Shown in pieces: positions 12,207-22,789 of a DNA stretch of 64,000 nucleotides (its first letter is position 1; each line of letters opens with the position of its first letter). Origin of the DNA: Parasponia andersonii (lineage: Eukaryota > Streptophyta > Magnoliopsida > Rosales > Cannabaceae); the NCBI GenBank assembly GCA_002914805.1, contig JXTB01000248.1, forward strand, positions 154,156-218,155, given 5' to 3'. The position numbers and the translations under genes were made by a program. Below the pieces are notes generated by a model. That model saw only the letters and a program-made list of their open reading frames with translations. It did no database searches and was not told where the DNA came from.

Positions 12207-12816
12207 TGTTGTGAGGTCTAAAATCCTATGTCAGGTCGCATGAGTAAGATTAAGTGCGACCTCATCCGAAAGAGTTATATGCGACCTCCACTGCATAAGT
12301 TACGTGCGACCTCCTCTGAATAAGTTATGTGCGACCAGAATGAAAAAGAGACTAGTCTACGCTTCATCAAACGGATAACCTACAAAGAAAGGAAAACAAA
12401 AGTTTCTCTTTCAAGATCGACCAGTTACCTAATTTAAGTGATTATCCAATTATATTATTACTCAAATTGTATTACCCGATTGTATAGTTACCCATTCTCA
12501 CAATTAGGAACATTGAGTTACCCTCATCTATATAAAGAGAGTTCAATGCTTCGGTGGGAGAGGACTTTTCTAATCTGGGGAGGCTGAGGAATTCTTGAGA
12601 GTGTTTTCTTCTTCTTTCCGGACAACACATTGTAATTTTGAGTTCTTATAATTCTCTAGAAAATAGTGAAAAACAGTGGACGTAAGCTCATCTTTTTCGG
12701 GGCTAAACCACTATAAAATCTTTACCTCTTTATTTGCTTTGATTAATAATCATTTTTTACACAAGCACATCTCGTAATTTTTTCTAAATTTATTGTTGAC
12801 AAAACCTCCATCAACA
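12207..12816 (+). repeat. 3' LTR of the Tat-type element
   Basis: This 610-bp LTR has TG/CA ends and is about 95% identical by eye to 2492-3101. It is preceded by the polypurine tract and followed by the target duplication ATAAC. It carries the same GCGACCT repeat series near the start. Confidence 0.93.
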
Positions 12817-12821
12817 ATAAC

Positions 12822-14257
12822 TATTGGGGCCGTAGATTAATTTCAAATATGAAAAAGTAAGCGACAATTATTAACAAAAATCAAGGCGACAGAATGCTTT
12901 GTCCCTTTTTTTTTCTTTCTCAAATTCATGGCTAATTTTCTTTTTTTTTTTTTTTTCTAAATGAGAATCATATCCAAACATTTCTTTTTATTTTTTTCAA
13001 ATAATATCATAAAAAAATTATTGCATACTGAAAAAAAATTATCTATATTTTTCTATAATCTGGAAAAAATGGTGTGATTTTCTTTTTATACTAAAAGAAT
13101 AAATTAGATAATAAAAGAGAGTTCGGTAACAAGTTTTTGAGACATATATTGGCATTGAGATATTTTTAAGGATCAAGTTTGACCAAAAAGCTACATAGAA
13201 TATACATTTCTAAGTTTAATAGTAGAGATACTCTATTTCAAACTTGGATTAGGGAAAAAAAAATATTCTGAGAAATTTCATTTTTTTTCTTATTTGGATT
13301 GAAACAAAAAAACGATTGAAATTTTTTTCCAAAAAAAAAAGAAAATTGATTTAATATTATTTTTTAATATATAAAATGTTGACACATTAATTAATAAAAC
13401 AAAAATATGAAAATAAATTTTATAGACTTTTAGAAAAATCATTTTTCTCTTTCTTTTTCTGCAGCTTTTTCTTGGCAATTTTTTCTCTTCGAAATATTTT
13501 ATGAGAATAGCTGGTTAAGCATAGCGGTTAAACCTAGTATTTAACTAAAATAGAGGTGATGTTTTCGGGATTATCCACTTTAGTTCCGGGCTAATTTTGT
13601 CCGTTTATCTAAGTTCTATGCATTAGCATGTCGAAGCACCAAATGTTGGACAAGGATAACAGCCAGTTCCCTCGTGTTGTCCGGTGCACCAAACAGGACC
13701 AAAGTGCTACAAAAATAGCCGTATTCAATTTTGCGACATCAATCTGAGTCACCAAGTAACTCTTTCAATCTCCTCGTTGAGACTTGGGACAAAATTCAGA
13801 AAAGCACTAGTACTTGAACATCCTAAGCTTCGCACGGAACTCCTACCAGATAATAATAGCAGTGGAACCCCGTCTTTCAAGGCCTCTATAGTTCACTAGT
13901 GGCCTGCCTGGTCACAATAAGTTTTTTGCAGATATTTTCGCCAAACCCCCAGATCCCCTCCCCTCTAGAAGCTAATATAATCCAATGGAAAAGACGAGAA
14001 CAAATTCCAGAATGAAAATGAACCAATTTACTCAAACCAGTCCTCAACCATTTATGCAGCACATCGGAACTCGTACATCAACATGTATGACACCAGAGTT
14101 TTAACATTTTGATTTAAAGAACCATATAAAAACCAAAAACTCTGTTCTTTGAAGACAAGTGCCCATTGAAAAATGCAGGCATAATAAGCTATAAGCCGTT
14201 ATGGTCTCAGAAAACCCCGTCTCTATTATGAAAATCATTATTCTCCCCATGCCTCGT
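12822..14257. other. Spacer and probable 3' UTR of DRE2
   Basis: From 12822 to about 13520 the sequence is very AT-rich with homopolymer runs and no gene signal. From about 13530 to 14257 it is less AT-rich. The part nearest 14257 should contain the DRE2 3' untranslated region on the minus strand, though I cannot place the poly-A site. A 71-codon reading frame at 13684-13899 resembles nothing I know and is probably chance. Confidence 0.5.
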
Positions 14258-16935
14258 CTATATGTCAGCCGCAAGGAAACTTCCAGACAATGCTACCTAC
14301 ACAACGGGATGGTAACAGTTGATTGTAAACACTATTTTAGAAAAATTGAAGGGAGGAGACAGAGACATCATGTTTTCTCAAGTACCTTCTCACCCAGTTT
14401 GAATGGAGGAAGACCCTTGTACGGACAAGTACTACACCGGAAAGCATCACCTAATCCACACTGCAAATTGTATAACTATTAGCGCAAAGCAAAAGGACAA
14501 TGACAACAAAACCGCAAAAGAAAAGTTTACAACTCACATTGGACACGAAAAGATCAACTTTTTGTACTACTATTAGTCAATAAACCAGCTTAACATGAAC
14601 TATATCTAGTGTAACTCCCAATAGCTAGAAATATTAAAAAAACTTAGGTGCTTCTTTCCATCCCCAGGGGAAGATCCTATAGAAACATTAGAAAGATTGC
14701 CGCTCCCTGGGTCACTGATATAAAACGTTAATAGCCAGGTAAAGAAAAATCTCCCTGAAAATCAACATTCAAAAAATGCATTACATTGCCACAGGCTGAT
14801 TGAGGATTGTTCAGTAGATCGTCAGTCAATCCTAACTTCTCTACTTTCTCTTCAGCTTCTGCTCTCCCACATGTGCAATTTTTACAAGCTTTCCTTGTAG
14901 CCCCAACTTCACAATCCCCAACTGCACGAGCCAAAAATGGATGATTTACGGTTAAAACAAGAGAAGTACAATACTAAAAATAAATCACGAGATAATATAT
15001 TCTGAACTACTATATTTACCCAATGGGAGCTGGGGTTTCTTCAAATCCTCTTCAGTTAATAGGCTGTCCTCATCAATCAAATCTGAGTCATCATCAATCT
15101 GAACTACTGAACTTTTTGGAGCCTTCATAATGGCAAAGGATGAACCAATGTTCCAAGAAGGCTTCTTTGCTTTAATCTATGATCAAAGAAGAAAAGAAAT
15201 CACATTCTAGCCAGCGATAAAGAATGCAAATNNNNNNNNNNNNNNNNNNNNNNNNNNNNNNNNACTATGCATTGACCTTCAAAACAGAAGAAAAATGTCA
15301 GAGCATCATGTAATTATTCCTCCTAACAAGCCCATCACATGAGGGAAAAAAAACTAGAATACAACAACGTGATGTGTCCAAGGCATGCTTAGAAAACCAT
15401 CTCTTTGAAACCGGATGCAATAAATCTCCATAGGAGAAATATGACTATCTGTCTTTAATTTGTCCCAGTATGCAAAGATTAAGCCGCATTTTACTACTTC
15501 AGTACAAATGTCATAACTAAAGAAAGTGATGAAGATAAACGCCAACTTCAATTCAGCATCCACGTTGGGTTCTTTGTTCTTCAGGTGTCCGTATGCAAAA
15601 TATGACGTAACTTAATTATCCCTCGAAACTTCGAAACTCATTTTGTGAACTTGACTTTCTAACTAGTCCTCTGAAGTCTATGTTCTTTGGGAGGCAAGAA
15701 ACACGAGCACATGCCAGGTAGTCTCAGACATAGTGGGAGCAAAACATGGGAATAACAGCTCAACCTATCATGAATGGAATATGATTGGAGGGGAGAAAAT
15801 GAAAATATTCCCCTGAATACAGGTAGCAGTGGAAACTCACCAGATAGGACTGTAAATTAGATGCCAAAATTGACTTTAGTTGAAGTGATTGTGCTTCAAG
15901 AAAACCAGCCAATAGCAATTTGCGCTCGAGAGCGGATGTTGTCTACAGACAGCAAAACAAAAAAAACATGTTAGTTTGCTTACCAAAATCAATATCCAGT
16001 AAGCCAGCAGTAGCCCAGAGTAATTACTTTATTTGTGTCCTTTGTAGCTGACTCAGAATGGTAGAGTAGGACTGTTCCACCAGGCTTTAAAACTCTTGAT
16101 ATTTCTTTAAACAATTGGTCACTGGGAGATTCAGGTGATCTGCAGAGAGAAAGAACAATGTCCAGAGAGGAAGATTCTACTGGAATCTGACCTGCTGTCC
16201 GTAAAAGACCAAAATCAAAAAACATATCTATATGCAAAAGTCGAAGATATACAAGCTTGGACTTGAAAACTAATTCAAACCCTTTCAAATGGTCATATAA
16301 GAACAAAGAAATATAAGTAACTTCAATAAACTAAAACCAAGGGTTCAGGGATAGCTTGAACATCTGGAAATGTGAATAATAGTAACAAATGGCATAACTT
16401 ATCTCCAATCAATCAATATCAAGTCCAAAACATAGAAGAACATTATTGTTTATTCAGTTACCAGCCCTCACGAAAATTAGGGTATCTTTTCATAGTCAAA
16501 CAAAACCCAAAGAAGCAGAATGCAGTCTATATTGTGGGCTTCTNCCAACAAAAAAAAAGAGATAATAATACTTATAATAATAACTGTAGTAAAGAAAACA
16601 TATACAAAGCCGGAGAATAAGATGTCCTCTAAATTTCAAAATAGAAAGAATACAATTAGATCATCAAGTAAGGCTACCTCAATCACCCATTATAACAAGA
16701 AAAAAATGTTCCACCTAAAATTTTGGACTAACAGGGGAGGGTAAGAGAAACAAAGAGCAAGACCAATATTATAAAATTCAGAAAGGAGGAGAAAATTACA
16801 TAATAAAGACACTTGAGTGATAATTAGAGGATCGTGCTTTTCAGCTGCTCCATCCTCAAGCTCCTTGATTGCATTAAAAACAGTACTGACGGGTAGGACA
16901 GCATCATCTGTAAATGCCAATATACTGCCCGTCAT
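14258..16935 (-). CDS. DRE2: Anamorsin homologue DRE2 (CIAPIN1), seven coding exons
   Basis: Cytosolic Fe-S cluster assembly protein. In the family, DRE2 accepts electrons from the diflavin reductase (TAH18/ATR3 in plants) for the early CIA steps. Coding exons on the minus strand: 16935-16800, 16194-16028, 15942-15841, 15176-15020, 14921-14785, 14460-14386, 14296-14258. All joints are GT/AG and in phase, giving 270 codons plus stop; the Arabidopsis protein is about 272 aa. Residues 1-135 form the SAM-methyltransferase-like domain (start [17 protein letters not shown]). Residues 136-187 are the acidic linker ([18 protein letters not shown]). The C-terminal CIAPIN1 domain has C191, C200, C203, C205 for one cluster and C231, C234, C242, C245 (CGNC, CSTC) for the other. 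All eight cysteines are present. The ATG at 16935 fits the family N-terminus. A 32-base N run lies in the intron between exons 3 and 4. It looks intact and functional. Confidence 0.95.
15232..15263. other. Assembly gap inside a DRE2 intron
   Basis: There are 32 consecutive N between coding exons 3 (15841-15942) and 4 (15020-15176) of DRE2. The exons on both sides join in frame and the protein length matches the family, so no coding sequence appears to be missing. Single N bases also occur at 16544, 31799 and 37993. Confidence 0.97.
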
Positions 16936-18074
16936 TGTAGGAGATTAGTAGAAACCTGCAAGATCAAAATGAAATAAATTTAGAAGCTTCACTTTAATCC
17001 ATCACATCGCCATGAAATGTCACCAGTATAATGCGATTCTTAACGCTACATTTGAAAGAAAAGATGAAAAATAGAAGCAGAATAAGATAAGAGATATTTT
17101 GTGGAAAGGGAGACAAAATGAGAATATTGGACACAAAGAAAAGTCTTCTTCAGCAACATCTTGTAGACAGGCGAATCATATTAAATTGTTAGTAATAGGA
17201 GTTAAAATAAAAACGACACTTTACAAAGTGTGTCGACAACATCATCATCTCCCCCCACTCCCATCCTTCCCTACAACACAAAGTATATTCCACTACTCTT
17301 CCTTACCCCCAGATTTTCATGCAATCAAATCGATACAAATTTCCACCTCCGAAAGAGGGGGACCAGAAAATTACGATCAACATTATAAATCTCAAGTGCA
17401 ATCATTTAGACTGAAAATGGTAGCGTAGCGGATCTAAACTTAAAAATACACCAACAAGTGCACAACCACACCTTCATTCCGATAACGGGTCTAATTCTCC
17501 GTCTCATAAAAAAAAAAAAAAATCTAATGGCCAAACACAATGCTAATACCCGTTTTACGATCTCCGAAAGCACGCTCAGTCGAAAAAGAGCAAGGTACTT
17601 TACGTAAAATAAAAAGGTCAGGCTCCTCATCTTAAGTAAGACGAACTTGGCTCTAATTTTTAAGAACCTAAGACTGAGAAATCAAGAGATCGACCCTCAA
17701 TTAAGACCTAGAATGATCCAATCGAATCCAATATCCACAACCCATACCCACTTGTGCAACACATACATGGGTAGCAAAGTATTAGACCCATCGGTATACG
17801 AAGATAATAGTAGCAAAGTATTAGACCAAACATGTTCAAAAGTGGCACAATTTTATGCGTAAAACAAATAAGCGAAATTAGAAAAGAAAATTAAAAAAAA
17901 AAAAAACAGTCTAGATAATCAACAATTAAAATGGAAGAAATTACATAATTCCATTCGTATATGACTACAAAACTTAATCATATTTCTTATAAAAAAAAAT
18001 TAATTAATTATATAAATGAAATACGTTTCTATCTAATGCATATGAAAAAAAAAAAAAAAAAAAAAACCAAACCC

Positions 18075-18108
<34 letters not shown>

Positions 18109-18400
18109 AACCCCTCAAAACAGATAAATAAAAATAAAAATAAAAAACCGAAAGAAGAAGAAAAGATTGGCCTAAATTGATTGAGGAAGGGACGCAATGA
18201 TCTTAAAATAGAGAATATGAGAACCCGAATTCATCCAGAAACCCAAGAATGAAGAATCTAGAATCCCACAGAGCGAGAGGTGCGAACCTGGAATTGAGGC
18301 GTGAAATAGAATAGGAGGAGGATTTTCGAGGAGAGAAGGCGGCAGCGGCAGCGGCGGCTGTGGAAGCTTTGGCTCAGAGAGGTTAGTCTATTTTCGATAA
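16936..18400 (-). other. DRE2 5' leader with a probable 1.33-kb intron
   Basis: Upstream of the DRE2 ATG, 20 bases of leader (16936-16955) are preceded by a good acceptor (TTGCAG, ending at 16956). A donor-like CAG|GTTCGC lies at 18288/18287, next to a GC- and CT-rich leader with a run of GCC/GCT triplets (about 18290-18370). This fits a leader exon starting near 18400 and an intron of about 1,332 bases. Leader introns are common in plant housekeeping genes. The start of transcription is not known. The intron body, 16956-18287, is AT-rich with long poly-A runs at about 18043-18107 and no other gene. Confidence 0.5.
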
Positions 18401-18518
18401 TCTGTTCTTGTGAGGCGGTGACCACGCTCGGCGTGAATGTTAGGGCAGCTAAAGTTTCGTTTTTCTTCGAGAAACACGAGAGCTCGGGTCACGATCGTCT
18501 ACGCCGCCGACAGGCTAA

Positions 18519-18541
18519 CGACACGTGGACGACCACGTGGC
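18519..18541. promoter_or_regulatory. Two G-boxes upstream of DRE2
   Basis: CGACACGTGGACGACCACGT holds two CACGTG cores at 18522-18527 and 18534-18539, 12 bases apart, about 120-150 bases upstream of the likely DRE2 leader. CACGTG is the G-box bound by bZIP and bHLH factors. The site is a GC-rich island in AT-rich DNA. A (CTTTC)n run follows at about 18572-18598. Function is inferred from position and motif only. Confidence 0.5.
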
Positions 18542-19784
18542 GCTCCCCCCAGAGATGACGCCAGTCGCGACTTTCCTTTCCTTTCCTTTCCTTTCCTTTT
18601 CGCTTTCATCTTAAAAAAAAATTATTATCTGAAAAAAAATGTTGCGACTTGCGAATAATGTAATAGTGTCTTCTAGAATAGGGGGAGACCCTGGTGGCGC
18701 AATATAATTGGGTGAAAATGGGTCACTGGCCCACACAAATATGGTTGCAAGTGATAAAGCATACACTAGATTAAAATGAAGTTAAAAAAAATTAAAATAT
18801 AAGAGCAACCCTTCGTGTCTCGGTTTTCGCTTCTTCGGTTCTATCTATTTCTTTTTTTATTAATTTATATATCAAATTCTTTGATTTTTTTTTCCACATA
18901 AAATAAATTGATTAACAAAGCAGGAAAACAAATTAAAAGTTGGGCTTGGAAAAGCCATCTAGAACTGTTGATGCATTTTTTTTAACCAAAAATCATGGAA
19001 AAACCTGCACTTTCTAATACTCCTTAGTCCTCTAAGAGATCAAGCAGAGGCAAAAATGGGTCTATTTAGACTGACTTTTTGAGAAGTAAAATATTAAAAG
19101 ATTTTTCTAATATAATTTATGACTCTATCTTTTATTAAAAATGTTTTTTAAATAGAAAAATATATATTTCGTCCAAAATATTTTAAAATTAAATTTTCAG
19201 TTCTTTAGAAACTATGTAAAAATGAAAAAGATTTTTATATTTTTTTAGCTTAAAATATTTCAATTTGTTGTAATTCTTTGAATTTGATATATTTATTTTC
19301 GGCGATATTATTTGAACTTTTATGGATATTCTTTAGTCAGGGGATTGATTTTTGGATGTACGAAGATAACGAAAAAAAAAAACATTTCAACAACTTCTTG
19401 GATTTCTTTCTGATTGTTGAAGATAAAAGAAAAGGAAAAAAAATCATTTATTGATTTCTAGAGATCAGATTAAAAAAAAAAAAGCCAATTATAACAATCA
19501 TTTGTGAATCAATTTTGTTTCCGTCCATGACAACCCTGTTTTTGCTATTTTTTTTTTTTCCACAGATTCATTTTTTTGGATAGGGCTAGGTATATGGAGA
19601 AGATGCAAGTGTTTTCCACATATTTATTTTTCAGATGACTCTGATATCTCTCTCTCTCTTTTTTTTTTTTTTTTTGGCAAATAAGTGTACAGTGCCTAAT
19701 GTAGCTTTTATAGGAAAAAATCCAATGTTGACCACGGTGTAAACAACTGGCCCTACCACGTCAAATCCTCAGCATCAAACTCAA

Positions 19785-19972
19785 ATCGTCGGCTGAAAAA
19801 AAAAAAAAAAAAAAAAAACTCTCTCATGCAATGAGTGCAAACAAGGCCTCTTAGGTTAGGCCTACATGTACACAACTATAGAAATGTTACATAACTATGG
19901 AAACGTCTAACCTAGAAGACCTTACTTTCACTCATTGTATGAGTGACTAATTATAAGCCGTTGGACAAGATT
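19785..19972. repeat. Short inverted repeat, MITE-like hairpin
   Basis: The left arm, about 19821-19861 (CTCATGCAATGAGTGCAAAC and onward), pairs with the right arm, about 19905-19946 (whose reverse complement reads CTCATACAATGAGTGAAAGT and onward). About 33 of 39 positions match, with a 43-base loop. Weaker pairing continues outward: TCGTCGGCTGAA before the A-run against the reverse complement of TTATAAGCCGTTGGA. The A-run at 19796-19818 interrupts the left arm. I cannot assign a superfamily or a target duplication. Confidence 0.55.
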
Positions 19973-20389
19973 TTAACGAACAAAATTTCATATAGGGGGC
20001 CGAATTGTAGACACAAGTATTGTTGATGTATGTATTGGCAACCAGTATGCATAATTTGCGAATTTCTTATTACACCATCACCGTTATTTATTTAAAAGCA
20101 TAAGAAGTATATGTACAGTTCCTTCGCCTAATGGCTATAGCCTTTTATGCCTTCTTTTCCTATTGGGTTGTAACCCAATCTTAATTTATTTTCTTTTCTG
20201 TTTCTGTTTTTTTTTTTTCATTTTTAAATTTTTTTTTCTCTTTCTCTATATCTATTTCCTCCATGCTCTTTTCTCTCTCTCTTTTTTTTTCTTTTTTCAT
20301 TTTTTTCAGTTCTTCTTTCCTTTTCTATTTTTTTTCTTTTATTTCATTTACTTAAACCCATAACAAATATTGTTATTAAGATTGGTAGC

Positions 20390-21215
20390 TAGTTAGAAGA
20401 CTCATGACTAGTTTCCAAAATGTAACTATGTACTAGATCCAAGTTTCCAAACTGGTAACTAGTTTTAAAACTAGTCACCATTAGTAACCAATTGATTTCT
20501 CATTATTATAATAACGAATACCAATTTGGTTATTAGTTATCCTCATAGATTACTAGTTTCAAATTTAATCTAGACTATTGATTGGTTACAAGTTACTAAT
20601 TTATAGATTGGTGGCCAGTTACTAGTAATACTACTTTGAGGAAATGGTTATCGACTCCTATTTTTCAAAAACCTAATTCAGTTACTAGTTTCCAAGAACT
20701 AAATTTATTATAAGTTTTTACTTTCAGAAATCTAATTTGGTAACGAGTAATAGGTTACTAATTTTTAGATTGATGGTCGGTTACTAGTTTCAAGTTTTCA
20801 AACTGGTTGCAGATTACCACTAACTAGTATGATTATTGGTTACTTTGATCATTACTAACTTAGAAACTGGTTATAAGTACTTTACAGGTTATTAGTTAAT
20901 GGTTTCCATCACAGTGTCTGGTTATTAGTTATCACTAATACTCTTTGTTTGGAATAGTTACTGGTTTTTAGTTTCCAATCACTAATTTAGTTAATAGTTT
21001 ATAGTTTTATTTATTCAATTTGGTATTGGTTTCCCAAACTAATTTGTTACTGTTTGCAGTTTCTAATAACTAATTAGATTTTATAAAATCTATTTTGCTA
21101 TAATCAAGCCGGTTACTTATTTCTAATAACTAATTTTGTCACTAGTGTCTCATTTTCAGTAACTAATTTTGTTACTAATTTTAAAAAACCTCATTTTTGT
21201 CACCAGTTTCAAACC
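20390..21215. repeat. Degenerate ACTAGTT/GGTTACTAG repeat tract
   Basis: Over about 820 bases the sequence is built from variants of TTACTAGTTTCCAAA, AACTGGTAACTAG and ACTAATTTTGTTACTAG, on both strands, with irregular spacing. ACTAGT is itself palindromic, so both directions appear. It looks like an old minisatellite. The tract at 990-1490 uses a similar vocabulary. Confidence 0.5.
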
Positions 21216-21850
21216 CGATGATTGATGGAATTGGGGCAGAAATCTTCTATGCAGAGAAACTCCAAACTTCAAGATCTCCCAAGAGCACTCTAGTTATCTC
21301 TCTAATCTCTCATTCTCTTAGATTTTTAAGGTAATTAAGAGTCTAATAATGTTTTCATTATGATCTAAGGGCCTTTTTCCTAGGCAAGTTGACCTTGGAG
21401 GTAGATTGGACAAAACCTGGATGAATCGGAGTCCAAATAAGTCAAAAGACCTAAAAACATCAGCATTATGCAATACTGACGACACGACATTGAGTTTATG
21501 CTAGCCAGAACATCATGGCGTATGAGCATTAGTGTTGCGATGCTAACATTCTATCTCCATGAGTTCTCATTACTTCAATTTTTTTCCTCTATCAATATCC
21601 GAGACCAGACGCTATGGTACACAAGCTTCAATGCTGCAACATCCAGCTTCTATTTAGCCCCAAGTTTGACTGATTTTCACAACTTCACTCTAACTTATTC
21701 TATTTCAACTCTTTTTTGATCCTTCCTTCCTCAAATACCTATAAAACCTAAAACAAGTCGATTACTGTAGAGAATTGATAATACTATAAGTATAACATAG
21801 CCCCTATCATTAACGGTCTGATAAATTGGCTCGTCACATTCATTCTGGTG

Positions 21851-22013
21851 TCAAGATGGAAGATCTATTGGTCAGAATGAGGTATTTATATTTTTGTTTA
21901 CTTGTTGTAATAACAAATTAAAGTTAGATCTTGTGCAAAAGAGAAGATAGCAGAAAAATTATTTTTCAATATATTCTGCTAAGTACTCTCAAATTTTGGC
22001 TATTTTCTCCATA
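21851..22013 (+). repeat. Left copy of a direct repeat flanking the CACTA element
   Basis: The stretch from GTCAAGATGGAAGATCTATT through GAAGATAGCAGAAAAATTAT to about 22013 matches 31145-31305 in the same direction at roughly 75-80% by eye. Removing the CACTA element would leave the two copies about 680 bases apart. They may be remnants of the long terminal repeats of a small element that was later split by the CACTA insertion. Confidence 0.6.
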
Positions 22014-22229
22014 TGCATTGCTAAAACACAAGAGAGGCATAATACACAGTCCTCTATGCCTACATAATTGCAAACAGTCCATTAGATTGTTTGCCAAAAG
22101 GCAAAGGTGTAAACCTCGGCTTTGTTGTGAGATAAGGGTGTAGGGCACCCTCTATGCCACCTGCTAAAAGTCTTTCTTCTATGGTACTCTCATATTTCCC
22201 TCTTCTTCTTTCTATTTAATTTCCTAATT

Positions 22230-22415
22230 CATTGCAACAAAAAATGCCTTTCAAGGCGCTTTATAAGTGCCTTGAAAGGCCTTTCACGGCGCCCACAAAA
22301 GCACTTTGGTTCCAGGTGCCGTGATAGGCCTTGGCTACGAAAGAGCTTAATAGGCGCCGTGGAAAATTTCTTTCACAGTGCCTAATAGGCGTCTTGGTAG
22401 ATAATTTTCAAGGAG
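22230..22415 (+). repeat. Left end and subterminal repeats of the CACTA element
   Basis: After the imperfect terminal repeat come several units such as TTTCACGGCGCCCAC, AGGTGCCGTGATAGG, AATAGGCGCCGTGG and CACAGTGCCTAATAGGCG. These are half-sites of the palindrome seen at the right end. In CACTA elements such subterminal motifs are bound by the element's DNA-binding protein (TNPA in En/Spm) and are needed for transposition. Confidence 0.75.
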
Positions 22416-22789
22416 TATTTGTAACGTATTTGTCTATACTACCCCTTGGAATTTTATAAATGTAAACTAAATTTATTACATATACCAAATATTTGAAATA
22501 AAATGGAGTATAAATATATATATTTACATAGTAATATTAAATTAACATAATAATCCATATAGTCTATATATATATTAGTTTTCTAAGCCAAACAAACATG
22601 ATCATCAAAGACAACATATAGTTTAAATAAACAAATATTAAGAACCTCAAATGAGAAATTGTATTAGTTATTCGACCCACTCTTCAAGAAGTCCGTTGAT
22701 ATTATCCTTTGTATAGAAATTTTGTCCATTAAACTACAAATTCAAATACATTATTTGTTAGAAAATTATCAATCAAACTATAAATTAGA

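Larger units (their letters stand above)
2487..12821 (+). mobile_element. Ty3/gypsy LTR retrotransposon, Tat type, broken
   Basis: The element is bounded by two 610-bp LTRs (2492-3101 and 12207-12816) that start TGTTGTG and end CATCAACA. It is flanked by the 5-bp target duplication ATAAC at 2487-2491 and 12817-12821. The order of parts is gag, protease, RT, RNase H, a second RNase H of the archaeal-like class, then integrase. The second RNase H is the hallmark of the Tat (Retand/Ogre) lineage. Between pol and the 3' LTR lies about 3.8 kb with a gene on the opposite strand. The LTRs differ at roughly 4-5% of sites by eye, which suggests an age of about one to three million years at commonly used plant rates. 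The coding region has at least half a dozen breaks, so this is a fossil that cannot move by itself. Confidence 0.93.
18660..21850. other. AT-rich spacer without a gene
   Basis: No exon or RNA gene is visible. The stretch has many homopolymer runs (for example T at 19549-19559 and 19659-19675, A at 19796-19818). It holds a hairpin at about 19785-19972 and an ACTAGT-rich repeat at 20390-21215, both listed separately. The Phe-rich frame at 20163-20363 is a poly-pyrimidine artefact. Confidence 0.6.

Noticed and set aside
13684-13899. A 71-codon open frame left of DRE2
   Set aside because: It resembles no family I know, there are no adjacent exons, and the length is expected by chance. It might be part of a transcript, but I cannot support a gene.
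14380-14400. Ending DRE2 at the stop after LEKT
   Set aside because: A donor site follows GEK, and the small exon at 14258-14296 gives the conserved family C-terminus in frame.
20163-20363. A Phe-rich open frame that looks like a membrane protein
   Set aside because: The composition is due to long T and CT runs; there is no start context, no conservation and no neighbouring exon.
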